This document shows positions 10,541 through 22,797 of a stretch of DNA of 64,000 bases, in pieces. The stretch lies in NCBI RefSeq assembly GCF_945859685.1, contig NC_079147.1:283627679-283691678 (forward strand), in the 5' to 3' direction. A program made the translations under genes and the position numbers. The notes under the pieces are model-generated. The model searched no databases, was not told the DNA's origin, and saw only the letters and a program-made list of their open reading frames with translations. Positions within the stretch are counted from its first letter, which is position 1, and each line of letters begins with the position of its first letter. The DNA is from Eupeodes corollae. Taxonomy: Eukaryota; Arthropoda; Insecta; Diptera; Syrphidae.

Positions 10541-12884
10541 TCTCAATTTTTTTCGAAATGTTTGTTAAAGTACGCCTTTTTTGTATTTTATTTAGTATTG
10601 GAATTAAATCCGAGTTTTTCTGTCTTCAAGAACACAGTTCACAACGATATGTGGTGGTTGCATTCGGCTTCCCCATTCTCGCCTTTAACAAATATTTTGT
10701 CACGATTCTGGTTATCTTAATAACATCAAAGAACAAATAGCCATAAGGTTATGTAAACAAAATTCCAGTCATTTAAATTTACATCAAAAAAACATCCAAC
10801 CATATTTTTTCACAACCACTTTGTTCTCCAAAAACAAATTAAAATTATTAAAGCACACAAAAGAAAGCGATAAAATAAAATATTAAATCCCACATCATCA
10901 TTTCCAAAAGCTGACGATTTTGTGATTTATTTGAAATGAAGACAACAACTAAAAAAAAACAGAGAAAACAATTAAATCATTGACCTTGACTCTTAATTTT
11001 ATGTATTTTTTTAAATTTTTAATCAGCTTATTTATAAGTAGGTATTTGTGTTTATAGCTTCAGCTTTTTTTTATTGGAAATCACCATAAATGGCAGAGTT
11101 TTTATTTCGTGGGAAAAAATCAAAAATAAAGCAAAAATAGGAAATCATAATTTATCGATAATAATTTAGATGCAAAATTGATAGAGTCAACAAATAAGTT
11201 AATGCCTTACAGATATTATGCTTTTTGGGAATGAATTTAACTTTTTTACCTTACCACGAATAAAAATCAATAAATATGCAAACCTATTAAAAAATCTTAT
11301 AGAATTCATTTTGATTAATGCACATTTATATTATGTTCGAACACCTGTCGATATATTGTAATCGGATTTAACACATTTTATTATACAGAGAAATTATGTT
11401 TATGTCGTTCACAGCCCTGAACAGAAAAAAAACAACACCCACGTTATAAAATTTTTTAAATGAGGGTTACAATTTTGATATCAATGTTTAATAAAACCTT
11501 TTTTTTAGTTTTAATTGATTTCTTTTTAATTGTGAGTAAGGTTCCATAATTATAAAATTAAGCTTTTATTCTTAGTGCGCAACGCAAACTGCGATGTTAT
11601 TAATTATATAAAACTTTTTAATAAACTTTGTGGTATTGTGTTGATGGATCAACTTTATGGGAAGTTAATGTTAATTGCATTATTGTTTTTATTCCATTTT
11701 TTCATGACCCTACCTACATAATAAATATTTTTCATATTCAAGTTTTCACTTGTTTTAATTTTTAATACGTTTTTTTTTAACTTTAAGATGTTAAGGATCT
11801 TAATCGATCTTGTCGAAATCTAACCATAAACTAAAAATAGTCTATTATTATGATATCCTAGCGGAGAGATTGAAAAGGACTAAAGTTCTCAATTTAAATC
11901 ACTTAATAAAGGTTTTTAAGAAATGCGATTGTTTTTATTTAAAACAATATATTTGTTAGATTTATTAAGTAGTAATCTGAAATATTTTTGACTTAAAAAA
12001 GATGTTAGAATATTTTTACCAAAGTTAAAAGTTTTTTTTTTTTTGATTTTCAGAAAATTGTTTGGCATATTTCAAAGTCAGAAATAAGCGTGAATGCCAC
12101 TCACACTTATAACTTCTTTAAAACCTTAAAATATTTAAAAATGTTGATAATATTATTGTTCCGAAAATGAGATAAGTTTGAAGAAGCCTTCTTAATTCCT
12201 TCTTAAAATAATCAAAATGGAAAATATCCTTCTCAGAATCTTATTACCTTATCTTTTTACCGCATCCATTAAGTTCAGGGTTTCCGAATTAGACCATTAT
12301 TCTAAAGTGATTTCTCAAAAGTGTAAAAACGTCACAAAAAAAAACGTTTTAGCAAACTCTGATGGACCAATGTGGCCACCTACACGAGCGTCGAAACGAT
12401 ATATGAATCAGCGACTCGTAGGCGTCAAGATGCAACGCATTTGAAGTGATTTTCTTTGCTATTTCAATTTTCAGAAAAGTTGTTCTTTTGATAAACTTCT
12501 TCTCGTACACGCGGACGAGAAGAAAGTTTCTGTTATCAAAATTACCAGGACATCCTAAAGCTTTAATATCAACTGGTTTAATTTTACGCCACAACGCTCT
12601 TAGACTAATTTGATTTCATGAGTGGATTTTGAAAAATAGAAAGTACAATATTTTTATGTGCTAATAAAAGGAATAATAAATTTCTATGTTTTACGTTTTT
12701 TATTTATTTTTGATTTATTTAATATGATTTATAAAATTTCACAAAGCTTAAATGCTAAAAATTTTAATACATATTTCAAACATTCAACTAAAATTTTTTA
12801 ATAAAAATGAAGCACACATAAATGTCTTAACTTAGTTCTCTTAGGTGTTTTTTTTTGAGGCAGAAAACAAAAATTGTTGGAAAA
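10541..12884. other. AT-rich stretch, no recognised element
   Basis: No known domain was seen. Open frames at 12217-12444 (+) and 12349-12594 (-) overlap on opposite strands and have no family resemblance. The minus-strand one (81 residues, start CGPVD-less, rich in Lys and Ile) is slightly less biased in composition than the rest, but nothing supports expression. No terminal repeats or RNA genes were noticed. Confidence 0.4.
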
Positions 12885-13118
12885 AATCGAAAGTTAGATT
12901 GTAATCGGTCCGATTTGTTGATTTTTTTTTTTTTTTTATCCGATGGATCTTCCAAAGACACTCGGTAAGAATCGGTACCGAGTAGTGTGGGACTCTTACC
13001 GCACTAAAACCACCGGTGAATCAGGACCAATCTATGAAAGATCGACAAATGATTTTTGTTTCTTAATTTTTAAATCGCATTGGGGGAAGTTTAAGGTTAT
13101 AACACTTTCCCGTAGCTT

Positions 13119-15708
13119 TTAGCCCATCAGCTCATGAGGCTTGGTTCTTCTTAATCTCCGAACATTGTCTCGTACATTTAATACGGTCTCCATTTCAGAG
13201 TTAGTATGACTTTGCAGTTGCTGATTGTGTGATACAGCGTGTTTCTTAACCACTTCTGTTACCATTTCAATTTGAAGGTCACGATGTAGATCGCTATTTT
13301 TTATATACCAAGGGGCATTTATTATCCCACGAAGGACCTTGCTTTGGAATTTTTGGATGGGTTCAGCATTTGTTTTCTTTGTACAGCCCCATAGTTGGAT
13401 GCCATATGTCCAAACGGGTTTCAATACTTGCTTATATAACATTAGTTTGTTCTGGATAGATAGGTCAGATTTCTTTCCTATTAACTAGTACATGTTTCTG
13501 TACTTCAAGTTTAGTTCTTCTCTTTTCTTTTTGATGTGTTCTTTCCATTTAAGCTTTGCATCCAAATTCATTCCAAAGTATTTGGCGGTATTGGAGTACG
13601 GTACTTCTGTACTGTTTATAAAAATTGGAACATTATTGTTTATGTTTTTGTTTGTAAAGTTTATATGCGTCGATTTTGTTTTGTTTAACGCCATTTGTGC
13701 GTCCAATCACTAACTTTATCGACTGCATTTTGCAATTTTTGTGTAGCCTTCGTAACGGATTTATCTGGCACCAATATTGCAGTATCATCAGCAAAGGTGG
13801 CCATGATAGCGTTGATGTCCACTGGAATATCCCTTGTATATAACAGATACAGGGTTGGTCCTAGGACACTTCCTTGTGGTACACCGGCTTAAATTTTCTT
13901 AAGTTCCGAGTAATTTTGGTCGTACCGTACTCTAAAGAGTCGGTTCGTAACGTAGGATTTCAGTATTTCGTAGTACTGCCTGGGGAAGTCCCTATGCAGT
14001 TTGTACTCAAGTCCCAAGTGCCAAACCCTGTCAAAAGCTTGAGCAACATCTAAGAATACAGACGAGCATACTTGTTTTTCTTCAAGTGCCTTTTCCACAA
14101 CATCCGTAATTCGATGCACTTGGTCTATCGTGGAATGTTTATTTCTAAATCCAAACTGATGGCTCGGAATTAGTCTTCTTTCTTCAATTATTTTGCTAAG
14201 CCTTTTCAGTAGCAGTTTTTCAAAAACTTTTGCCATGATTGGTATAAGCGATATTGGTCTGTAAGATGTAACTTCTGTTGGTGGCTTACCTTGTTTAGGT
14301 ATAACAATGACTTCTGCAATTTTCCAATGATGTGGCACATATCTTAGTTTAAGGCGTGCGTTTATTAAAAATTGGAGTTTCTTGAAGGCTATAAGAGGCA
14401 TTTCTTTCAGAACCTGAGCAGTTATAAGATCGTACCCTGGTGATTTTTTGTTTGACAACTTATGTTGACACATGCTTCTTACTTCTTTGAGCGTGACAAA
14501 AGGTATTTCACATTCGTCGTTTCTGTCAACAAACTGTAAGGGATCTGTAGCTGTGCTTGCTGGGAATGACTTGAAAACATTCGCGAGATGTTCAGCGAAG
14601 AGATCAGCCTTTTGTTTCGGGTTTCCGATCCATTTACCATCTTGAGATTTTATCGGCGGGTTTTGTGTCTGAGGTCTTTTAAGGCGCTTAGCTGCTTTCC
14701 ATAAGGAGTATTCTGTAGAAGCATCCGTCGTCAGACTTTTCAGGAATCTACTTAGTGAATCATTTTTAAACTCACAGATTCTTTTTTTTTTAATTCGTTG
14801 TTAAGACGGTTAAAAACTACCTTATCATCTGGGAATCTCGTTAATTGCCATTTTCTTCTAGCTCTTCTTTTTTCCAATATCAACTCCTTTATTTCGATAG
14901 GATATTTTATTTCTTTTTCTCTCGCATTCGAAATAGTTGGAGTACTTTCTTCTGCAGCCTGCTGCACATCAGCAATAAATTGTTCTACTTCATGATCAAT
15001 TAGTTCAATTGTTTGCATAAGGGATCTTAGGTTTATAAAATTTTCAAGTTTGTCTCTGAATTCAATCCAGTTTGTTCTGTTATTCACGAGCTTGGGATTA
15101 CTTTTTTCTATTATTTCTGTTTCGCTCAGTGATAAAATTACTGGAGTATGATCTGATGATAAATCGTAATTACCTTCGACACTTATATGATTTCGTTTAA
15201 TACCTTTAACTACGAAAAAGTCTATAAGGTCTGGTATTTTGTTAGTATAAGATGGCCAATATGTTGGCGAACCAGAAGAATAAAATTCGCAGTTGTATTT
15301 TCGGCCTGCTTGGTATAGCCGTTTACCTTTTGTTGTTATGAGCCTGCGACTCGGAGGGCAGTATATAGCTGCTATTTTGAATTCTTTCTTTTTTATACCA
15401 ATACTAATTGTTGTTACTTGCATTTTTCTTTAGTAAACTTTGGTTCTTCATAGTGTGTTAAGCAATTTTTTATAAGTATTGCTGATCCTCCCCTAGCTCC
15501 GTCAGATGGGTGCGGAGCGTGATATCATGTATAGTTTGGTAATTTATTATCAAGACTTTTTTCAATAGCGAGGTGGGTTTCGGACACCAAACAAATGTCT
15601 ATATGCTCTATGTCTAAAAAGATGTTTAGTTCTGATACATGCTGTAAAAGACCGTTTGCATTCCATGTTGCGATTTTGAGTGTTCTGTCCATCATTGTTT
15701 TTTAAGAG
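13119..15708 (-). pseudogene. Jockey ORF2: endonuclease and reverse transcriptase
   Basis: ORF2 starts MDRTLKIATWNANGL at about 15692 and continues with the APE endonuclease (SETHLAIE, AAIYCPPS, then SSDHTPVILSL). An in-frame deletion of roughly 80 residues removes the GGDFNAKHTxWGS block between YCPPS and RLITTKG. RT follows: KKSPGYDLITAQVL, SYRPISLIPIMAKVFE, HQFGFRNKHSTIDQ, SVFLDVAQAFDRVWH (13889-14473), the FADD box at 13785-13796, then KYFGMNLDAKLKWKEHI and a C-terminal segment with YGIQLWGCTKKTNAEPIQKFQSK. Stops at the joins (for example after KKI near 13889) break it. The endonuclease deletion alone would prevent autonomous movement. Confidence 0.85.
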
Positions 15709-15893
15709 CGACTTCTTCGCTTAGCTGTTTTATGTTTAAATCTTGTTGGTCAATCCTTTTCAGGATGAGTTCCAGCATTTCTTTTATAGAAGTTTCCTCA
15801 TTCTTCCGCACATTTTTTACAATCTGGGAATAGGATTTATTTTCATCACTTTTGCTTAGTGCAAAACTATTTTTACATTTATGGACGTTTTAA
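15697..15893 (-). pseudogene. C-terminus of Jockey ORF1 (gag-like)
   Basis: The minus-strand frame reads ENKSYSQIVKNVRKNEET, then IKEMLELILKRIDQQDLNIK and ends SEEVALKKQ-stop. It is an amphipathic, probably coiled-coil C-terminal tail of a Jockey ORF1. Its TGA stop lies inside ATGATG, the two possible start codons of ORF2, so the two frames overlap by a few bases. The upstream part, including the zinc knuckles, is lost by 5' truncation. Confidence 0.65.
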
Positions 15894-16234
15894 GGTTGCT
15901 CGAATCTAAATATATTTTTTCTATAGATATTAATGCAGAACAACGTGGAAAGAACACTAACAAAATTTGGTGGTTGGTTTTTTAAACATAGGAATTTAAA
16001 AAAGGTGAACATTTTGGTTAACCCAAAATATTTCACGAACCAATAACGCTAGTTACTTGAATTAAATTGTAAAAAAAAATCAATTGACGGTTTTTTTTTA
16101 AATCAATAAAACTGCCAAAAAAAATTGTTACTCCGAGTATTTTACGGTCAAAAAATGAGTTTATCTAAAAAATAATTGTTTGCAACGAAAAATAACGTTT
16201 TTGACATTTGGTAACATTTTGAAAAAAAATCCGA

Positions 16235-17344
16235 AGAAAAGAGGTTTATATGCGACAAAACCTGATTACTTCCTATCCCGTCTGTCGATTTGTCTTGGTT
16301 AAAAGTTTAGACTATTAGGTTAAAAAAGTCGGTTATTGAATTTTTCTTAAAAATTTTAGAGTTACCAACAATATTTTTCATATAAAGAAATAGTTTAGTT
16401 TGAAAATCTAGTTTTGTTAAATAGTTTTTTGTCGAAAACAAATTCTTACCAATTTAAGTAGCACTTCTTAAATTTTTACAAACTGGATGAACAAAATTAA
16501 TTTGAGAGATATCAAGAACCAAACATCAATTCTTACCAATTTGCGTACTAATCCTTGAATATTTAATTTTTTTTTTAAAACTACTGAATATCAAAAACAA
16601 TATTTTCTGTGAAATAAAAAAAGTTTGAAGACAATATTTTTAATTTTTAAAAAGCTATTTGTGTGGAAAGTAAATTTGATCCAAGCTTTAGTATTGTTTT
16701 GTAAGGTTTTCATTTTTTGTAAAAAAAACTGTGAATTTAATTTTTCTCATAGTTTTTCAGAATGTTAAAAACAATACTTCTTATACGTAAAAATTAGTTG
16801 GAAGTCATTATCTTAAATTTTTGAAAAGATATTTGATTCGAAAATGAATTTTTACCAAATTATAGTCATTTTTTTCTTAGGTTTTTTTTTATATTAAGAA
16901 CTATAAGTTAGATTTTTCTCAAAATGTTACCAGATGTTGAAAATGTTTTTTTTCGTTGCTCAAAATTATTTTTTTTTTTTTTATTTATACAAAAATTGTA
17001 TTTTTTTACAAAAATATATTTGTTTGATAATACGTTACAATATATAATATGTTTTTAAACTGGTATGGTAAAAAACCACGCACGCAATTTTCTTCATCTT
17101 AATGCAATATTATATAACAAAATTTATTTGAAGTCGATATCTCTTCTGGTTCTCGAGCTATGGACGACGAAAAAAACTTCGCGAACGTACGGACGTACGA
17201 ATGTAGGAACTTACGTTCACACGCACGCTCAGCCAACTTTCTAAAAACTTTTATTTCGGTTCTAGGGACCTTGAAAGGTCGATTAATGTCAAAATTTTCA
17301 ATTCGAAAAATCGGACCCATTACAATTACTTCCTGCGAGAAGTT
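16235..17344 (-). mobile_element. DINE-1-like repeat copy B, inserted in copy A
   Basis: Minus orientation. The 3' end lies at about 16235-16300 (ATTACTTCCTATCCCGTCTG, equivalent to CTTCCCATCCCGTCTGTCG in the consensus) and the 5' end at 17327-17344 (ACTTCCTGCGAGAAGT palindrome). The GTNC tetranucleotide block (GAACGTACGGACGTACGAAT) is at about 17183-17202 and the CGTCGTCCATAGCTC-type block just before it. Copy A resumes on both sides in the opposite orientation, so B inserted into A. Non-coding. Confidence 0.75.
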
Positions 17345-17989
17345 GAAAATTGAAAAATTATACAGTACATTTCAAAAAGTAGTCTTAAAACCGCTCTTAA
17401 GATTTTATAAGCTGTTTTTTTTAAATTTTATTAGAATATAGGATTAAGTTCTTCTGATCCAGTCGTACATTTCAGTTTTTAAAAATTAATTTCAGTCGTA
17501 AATAATATTTCAAAAATAAAGAATATCGCCTTCAAACTAATTTCATCTTATAGAAAATATTTTTGGCAACATAAAATTAGATTTATATAAGAATCCAACA
17601 GTCTGTTTTTTTATAAAAAATAGTACGCAAAAAGTAAAAGTTGATATTCGGTTCGCGATATCTCGAGAATAAATGAAAAACACTTCTTTCTGTACTAAAT
17701 TTTATCATTTAATCCAATCTGTATCTGTTTATATAAGAAATACAAATTTTCAGGAAACTCTACAAAATTTTCGGCTAAAAATCTTGTAACAAAAATAGAT
17801 TTTGAAATCAAACTATTTTACCATATGAAAAATAATGTTGGTAATTTAAAAAATTTGTATAATAATTTACTGACAACTTTTTAACAAAACAAGAAAATCT
17901 ACAGAAGCAACAAATTAAGAGAACAAAGAAATTTATTGTTTAGTTTTAAGCAAAAACAAATTGACAGACGTGACGTGGAGATATGAATA

Positions 17990-19289
17990 AACGGTGATTT
18001 TTTAAGAGCTTGAGAACTTTAAAAAAAAAAACGCATAAAATTTGCAAAATCTCATCGATTCTTTATTTGAAACGTTAGATTGGTCCATGACATTTACATT
18101 TTGAAGATAATTTCATTTAAATGTTGACCGCGGCTCCGTCTTAGGTGGTCCATTCGGAAAGTCCAATTTTGGGTAACTTTTTCGAGCATTTCGGCCGGAA
18201 TAGCCCGAATTTCTTCGGAAATGTTGTCTTCCAAAGCTGGAATAGTTGCTGGCTTATTTGTGTAGACTTAAGACTTGACGTAGCCCCACAAAAAATAGTC
18301 TAAAGGCGTCAAATCGCATGATCTTGGTGGCCAACTTACCGGTCCATTCCTTGAGATGAATTGTTCTCCGAAGTTTTCCCTCAAAATGGCCATAGAATCG
18401 CGAGCTGTGTGGCATGTAGCGCCATCTTGTTGAAACCACATGTCAACCAAGTTCAGTTCTTCCATTTTTGGAAACAAAAAGTTTGTTAGCATCGAACGAT
18501 AGCGATCGCCATTCACCGTAACGTTGCGTCCAGCAGCATCTTTGAAATACGGTCCAATGATTCCACCAGCGTACAAACCACACCAAACAGTGCATTTTTC
18601 GGGATGCATGGGCAGTTCTTGAATGGCTTCTGCTTGCTCTTCACTCCAAATGCGGCAATTTTGCTTATTTACGTAGCCATTCAACCAGAAATGAGCCTCA
18701 TCGCTGAACAAAATTTGTCGATAAAAAAGCGGATTTTCTGCCAACTTTTCTAGGGCCCATTCACTGAAAATTCGACGTTGTGGCAGATCGTTCGGCTTCA
18801 GTTCTTGCACGAGCTGTATTTTATACGGTTTTACACCAAGATCTTTGCGTAAAATCTTCCATGTGGTCGAATAACACAAACCCAATTGCTGCGAACGGCG
18901 ACGAATCGACATTTCACGGTCTTCAGCAACACTCTCAGAAACAGACGCAATATTCTCTTCTGTACGCACTGTACGCATTCGTGTGGTTGGTTTAATGTCC
19001 AATAAAGTAAACTGAGTGCGAAACTTGGTCACAATCGCATTAATTGTTTGCTCACTTGGTCGATTATGTAGACCATACATCGGACGTAAAGCGCGAAACA
19101 CATTTCGAACCGAACACTGATTTTGGTAATAAAATTCAATGATTTGCAAGCGTTGCTCGTTAGTAAGTCTATTCATGATGAAATGTCAAAGCATACTGAG
19201 CATCTTTCTCTTTGACACCATGTCTGAAATCCCGCGTGATCTGTCAAATACTAATGCATGAAAATCCAAACCTCAAAAAAATCACCCTT
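17990..19289 (-). mobile_element. DD41D (rosa-type) Tc1/mariner element, nearly intact
   Basis: A 1,300-bp element flanked by the TA target duplication (17988-17989 and 19290-19291). The ends are short imperfect inverted repeats: AACGGTGATTTTTTAAGAG on the left, and on the right the complement of AAGGGTGATTTTTTTGAGG. It sits a few bases from the 3' end of DINE-1-like copy A. The transposase runs on the minus strand and is almost uninterrupted. The good preservation and the position inside three older layers make it one of the youngest insertions in the window. Confidence 0.92.
18094..19176 (-). pseudogene. DD41D mariner transposase with one nonsense codon
   Basis: The frame spans 360 residues but carries a TAA after residue 302 (KS-stop at 18268-18270), where a single base change from AAA would explain it. 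The remaining 57 residues (VYTNKPATIPALEDNI ... NEIIFKM) continue in the same frame. Domains: N-terminal helix-turn-helix region (residues 5-55, NEQRLQIIEFYY), second helix-turn-helix (70-115, RRRSQQLGLCYSTTWKILR), and a DDD catalytic core with D159 (LFSDEAHFW), D251 (FQQDGATCH) and D293 (LTPLDYF). The spacing of 41 residues between the last two is diagnostic of the DD41D 'rosa' group. The start at MNRLTNEQ follows the inverted-repeat region and has no competing upstream ATG in frame. Readthrough or repair aside, the protein lacks its C-terminal tail. Confidence 0.9.
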
Positions 19290-19374
19290 TATTAGTCACG
19301 ACCCAGCATCTTTTTTCATTTTTAAAATAAGACCTTAAGCTAACACTAATTTACAATCTTTTCTAGTTCTTTAT

Positions 19375-19800
19375 TAAATCAAATAACTGCATACTCAATT
19401 AGCTTTTGTACATTTGAACGTCATCCGCAGACAAAATAATTTAACAGCCTTTAATGATTTTTGAACGTTCACTGCCATTATGTAGAAAAAAGTAGACTGC
19501 CAAGTATCGAAACTTAAGGAACACCAAAAACATTAGGCTACAAATTGTATAAACTATTAGCAATTTGGACTTCCTGCTTTTTGTTACTCAAATTGGAATA
19601 GATTGGCCTAGTAGCACTTGGTGATAAGTTAAAATTTGTTCACAGCTTCCCTCACCAGTTAAAATGATTGAATAAGTCAAAGCCTGTCTGTGAGAAGTCA
19701 AGCAGTACCAAAATCGAAAACTCATACTTATCCAACAGTGATGATTTATCAGAGCCATGAAACAACTTAAATCAGTTTTTTTTTTTGATTGATTATTGAT
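19375..19800 (-). pseudogene. Decayed Jockey-group LINE RT fragment
   Basis: The minus-strand reading across frames gives NFNLSPSATRPIYSNLSNKK, QIANSLYNL, a degraded GVPxVSILGSLLF and a palm box read as SADDVQMYKS. This is the consecutive fingers-to-palm order of Jockey-group LINE RTs. It has stops in every piece and no 5' or 3' end. It lies head to head with the CR1-like LINE that starts at 19973. Confidence 0.5.
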
Positions 19801-19972
19801 TTTTGTGTTTTTGGAGAGTTCTTTTAGATAAGAAGAGAAAAACTGCAAAAGGCCTAAGCAAGTCGCTTCTGGCATCTTGGGGAAGAGGAACAATAATTGT
19901 AATTCAATAATTCACTGAATTTTATTTTTCATCTCTATCTGTATTGGTTTTAGACATTTTTTTTATTTTGCA
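19801..19972. other. Short linker with no recognised feature
   Basis: AT-rich sequence between two LINEs of opposite orientation. It could include leftover 5' sequence of the CR1-like LINE. No target duplication was recognised. Confidence 0.3.
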
Positions 19973-22797
19973 ATGACTGGACAATTCAGAGTAGATTATT
20001 GTAATATTCGTGGGCTAAGGGCAAATTTTTTGTTAGCATACCGCCATACTGTTTCATACAGGCCAGCTGTTTTGGCACTAAGTGAAACCCAAGTAGGTGA
20101 GGATTCCGATCCTGCTGAATTTTTTATTCATGGGTATAGCTTGGTGCCTTTATTCTTTTCCCACCATGGCCTCGCCATATACATTAGGAATGATGTTGCT
20201 TATCAGCTCTTACCACAATATGGTCTTTGCACCAATTCCTTTTTTAATTATATGTGGTTTAAATTCTCCGTGAATAAGCAAATCATTCACTTCTGCTTCC
20301 TTTATCGAAGCCCAAATTTAGACAGAGTATCAACTTCTCGTGAATTTGATGCTTTGTCTGATTCCATCCAAAGAATTGTTTCGTCCTATCCTCGCACTGA
20401 AATCGTTGTTACGGGCGATTTCAATGTACACAATTCTTCATGGCTTCAACATTCAGGCCAGACAACACCCGATGGAGTGTGTGCAGAAATCTTCGCTGAG
20501 TTGAACCACCTAACTCAGCTTGTCAACGAGCCCACCCGAATATCGGACGTTGAAGGTCGAGCAGAAAACACTCTTGACTTGTTTCTTACCTCTGACCCTG
20601 ATAAGTACACTGTTAGTGTTCTATCTCCTCTAGGCACATCTGACCATTGTGTTATATCAGCAAATTTCTCGTGTCAAAACTGTTCAGTTAAAGAAAGAGC
20701 TCCTATGAGAACCGTTTGGCAATACGAGAAAGCCAACTGGGACGGCCTCAATAATTACTTCAGGATCTTTAACTGGTCACTATGCTTCCTCGATAGTGAC
20801 GTTGGCGCCAGCGCTGATATGATCACAAGTTTAATTCTCCTGGGAATGAGAACTTTTATACCAAACAGGGTTAAAAGTATCAGACCCAAGGGAAACGCTT
20901 GGTTTGATGCGAGCTGTAAAGGGTTATTAGGGCCAAAGAGGTTAGTTTCCGTTGCTATAAAGCCAACCGTACTGAGGAAAGCCGGAAAAAGTTCAAACGA
21001 GCCAGGAAGGCCTGCAACGCCCATATTCGACGGTCCAAATTTTTACATGACCAAAATTTACGGCAAAAAATACTGCAATGTCCCAAAGGCAGTAAAAATT
21101 TTTGGTCATTTGTAAAAAACATGAGGAATTCTTCCTCTTCTTCGGTTCCTACGCTCGTTGATAATGACACTCCTTTTGTTAGCTCTTTAGAGAAAGCTAA
21201 TCTCTTTGCTAGGCAGTTCGCCGCCAATGCTACGCTGCCAGTGAGTGTTATGACTCCGCCTGTACTTGAGCGAGTTAGTGATTCTATGGGACCAATCTTT
21301 TTTCGCACTCGTACTGTGGCAAGAGTCCTAAGAGATCTAAACACACATTAATCCGCTGGTCCGGATGGTATCCCCGCTATATTGTTCTGAAGAGGTGTTC
21401 TTCAACGCTGGCAAAACCACTGCGTAAGCTTTTTTATCTGTCCTACTCCTCAGGTCTCGTTCCGAGCGGATGGAAAACCGCATTTGTCCAGCCTATTCCC
21501 AAAAAAGGCGAATCTTCCTCACCCTCTAACTACCGACCGATTGCACTTACGTCCCTTCTTTCCAAGGTCATGGAAACGCTGATTAATTATCAGCTCAAGA
21601 AATATCTTGAAGATCGAAAGCTTCTTAATGACCGGCAATACGGCTTTCGTAGCAATAGGTCCACTGGTGATCTCATGGTTCATCTCACCGAACAGTGGAG
21701 CAAATCTTTACATCGTTTTGGAGAAAGTAAGATTATTGCACTTGATATTTCAAAAGCATTTGATAGGGTTTGGCATCAGGCTCTCTTATCGAAAATGCGT
21801 GCATTCGGTTTTCATGAATCCCTGCTTCATTGGATTAGTAATTACCTTTCGGATCGTTCAATACAAGTAGTATTGGATGGATTCAAGTCTGAAAACCATA
21901 AAATAAATGCTGGTGTGGCCCAGGGCTCTGTTTTATCTCCAACACTCTTTCTCATTTTTATTAATGATCTTCTGTCTGTAACATCTAATCCAATACATTG
22001 TTTCGCTGACGATAGTACTCTTAGCTTTTCATATTCGTTTTCAGACTCACATCCCTCTTCTTCGGATGTGGAACTGCAACGACAAAATATGATAAGCTCA
22101 TTAAATTCCGATCTAAACAGCATTGTTCAATGGGGATTAAAAAACCGCGTGGAATTTAATGCTTCGAAAACCCAATGCTGTCTTGCATCGTTAAAGCAAA
22201 ATATACCCCATTGCCATTATCCATGGATGGCACTTGCATCAACGAGACTGAACACCTCGATATTCTCGGTATGTGTGTCACCAACCACCTCTTATGGAAT
22301 GATCACATACGCGATGTCGCTAAAAATGCCGCAAGGTGTTTGGGTTTTCTTAGGCGATGCAAGAAATATTTCACCCCTTCTGATCTGGCTGTTATCTACA
22401 AGACTTACATACGTCCAAAGCTTGAGTATAACTCCCATTTCTGGACTGGTGCTCCTGCAACTTACTTAAGCCTCTTGGATAGTATTGAACGTAGAGCATT
22501 TAAATTGATAGGTGATAATATCATCATAAGTTCATTTACTTCGCTTGAACATCGTCGTAAGGTCTCTTGTCTGACCCTTTTTTACCGTTATTTTAACGGC
22601 TTATGCTCTAGTGAAATAGCCAGTTGCATTCCTCCCCTTAAACAGTTCAACCGTAATACTCGCGCTTCTAGGAATGCTCATCAATATACCCTCGAGCCCA
22701 ACTTCGGTCGTGCTGTCAAATACAGAGATTCGTTCTTTAGCCGTACTACGCGAATGTGGAATGCCTTACCACACTCTGAAATGAAAAAATTCTTCTA
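19973..22797 (+). pseudogene. CR1/Jockey-group LINE ORF2, copy 1 (endonuclease and RT)
   Basis: Starts MTGQFRVDYCNIRGL. APE endonuclease over about 240 residues with its motifs in place: CNIRGL (N), ALSETQ (E), FLYRSPN, VVTGDFNVHNSSWL and GTSDHCVIS. RT: NYRPIALTSLLSKVME, RQYGFRSNRST, IALDISKAFDRVWHQ, NAGVAQGSVLSPTLF and the FADD box at 22002-22013. C-terminus: ILGMCVTNHLLWNDHI, RRKVSCLTLFYRYFNG, TRMWNALP and stop at 22797. Breaks: frameshifts near 20940, 21378 and 22195, and a nonsense TAA at 21349-21351 where Lys is expected before SAGPDG. All catalytic residues survive, so decay is recent compared with the other LINEs. No ORF1 was seen upstream. Copies 2 and 3 lie at 30980-37460 and 39521-41600. 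Confidence 0.85.

Larger units (their letters stand above)
12922..15893 (-). mobile_element. Jockey-clade LINE with poly(A) tail, 5' truncated
   Basis: A run of 17 T at 12922-12938 is the poly(A) tail on the minus strand, preceded by a 3' UTR and ORF2. The element stops inside ORF1 at about 15893, so it is 5' truncated, as is usual for LINEs. It sits in DINE-1-like copy A; no target duplication was recognised, and part of the target seems to be missing. Among the LINEs of the window it is one of the better preserved, with long readable ORF2 pieces at 13119-13442, 13485-13706, 13889-14473 and 14752-15423. Confidence 0.85.
12885..19316 (+). mobile_element. DINE-1/Helentron-like repeat copy A, interrupted three times
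   Basis: Pieces read in order on the plus strand: the 5' block (GTAATCGGTCCGATTTGTTG at about 12901-12920), the post-GTNC block from about 15898 (TGGTTGGTTTTTTAAACATAGG and GTTAACCCAAAATAT) to 16234, the AT-rich core and 3' part at 17345-17988 (GACAGACGTGACGTGGAGAT), and the terminal GACCCAGCATCTTTTTT after the mariner (19292-19316). The interruptions are a Jockey LINE, an inverted sister copy and a DD41D mariner. About 200 bp of the consensus are missing at the LINE junction. No coding capacity. See the full-length copy at 39915-41523 for structure. Confidence 0.7.

Noticed and set aside
12217..12594. Overlapping opposite frames of 75-81 codons
   Set aside because: No family resemblance and mutually antisense; no evidence favours either.
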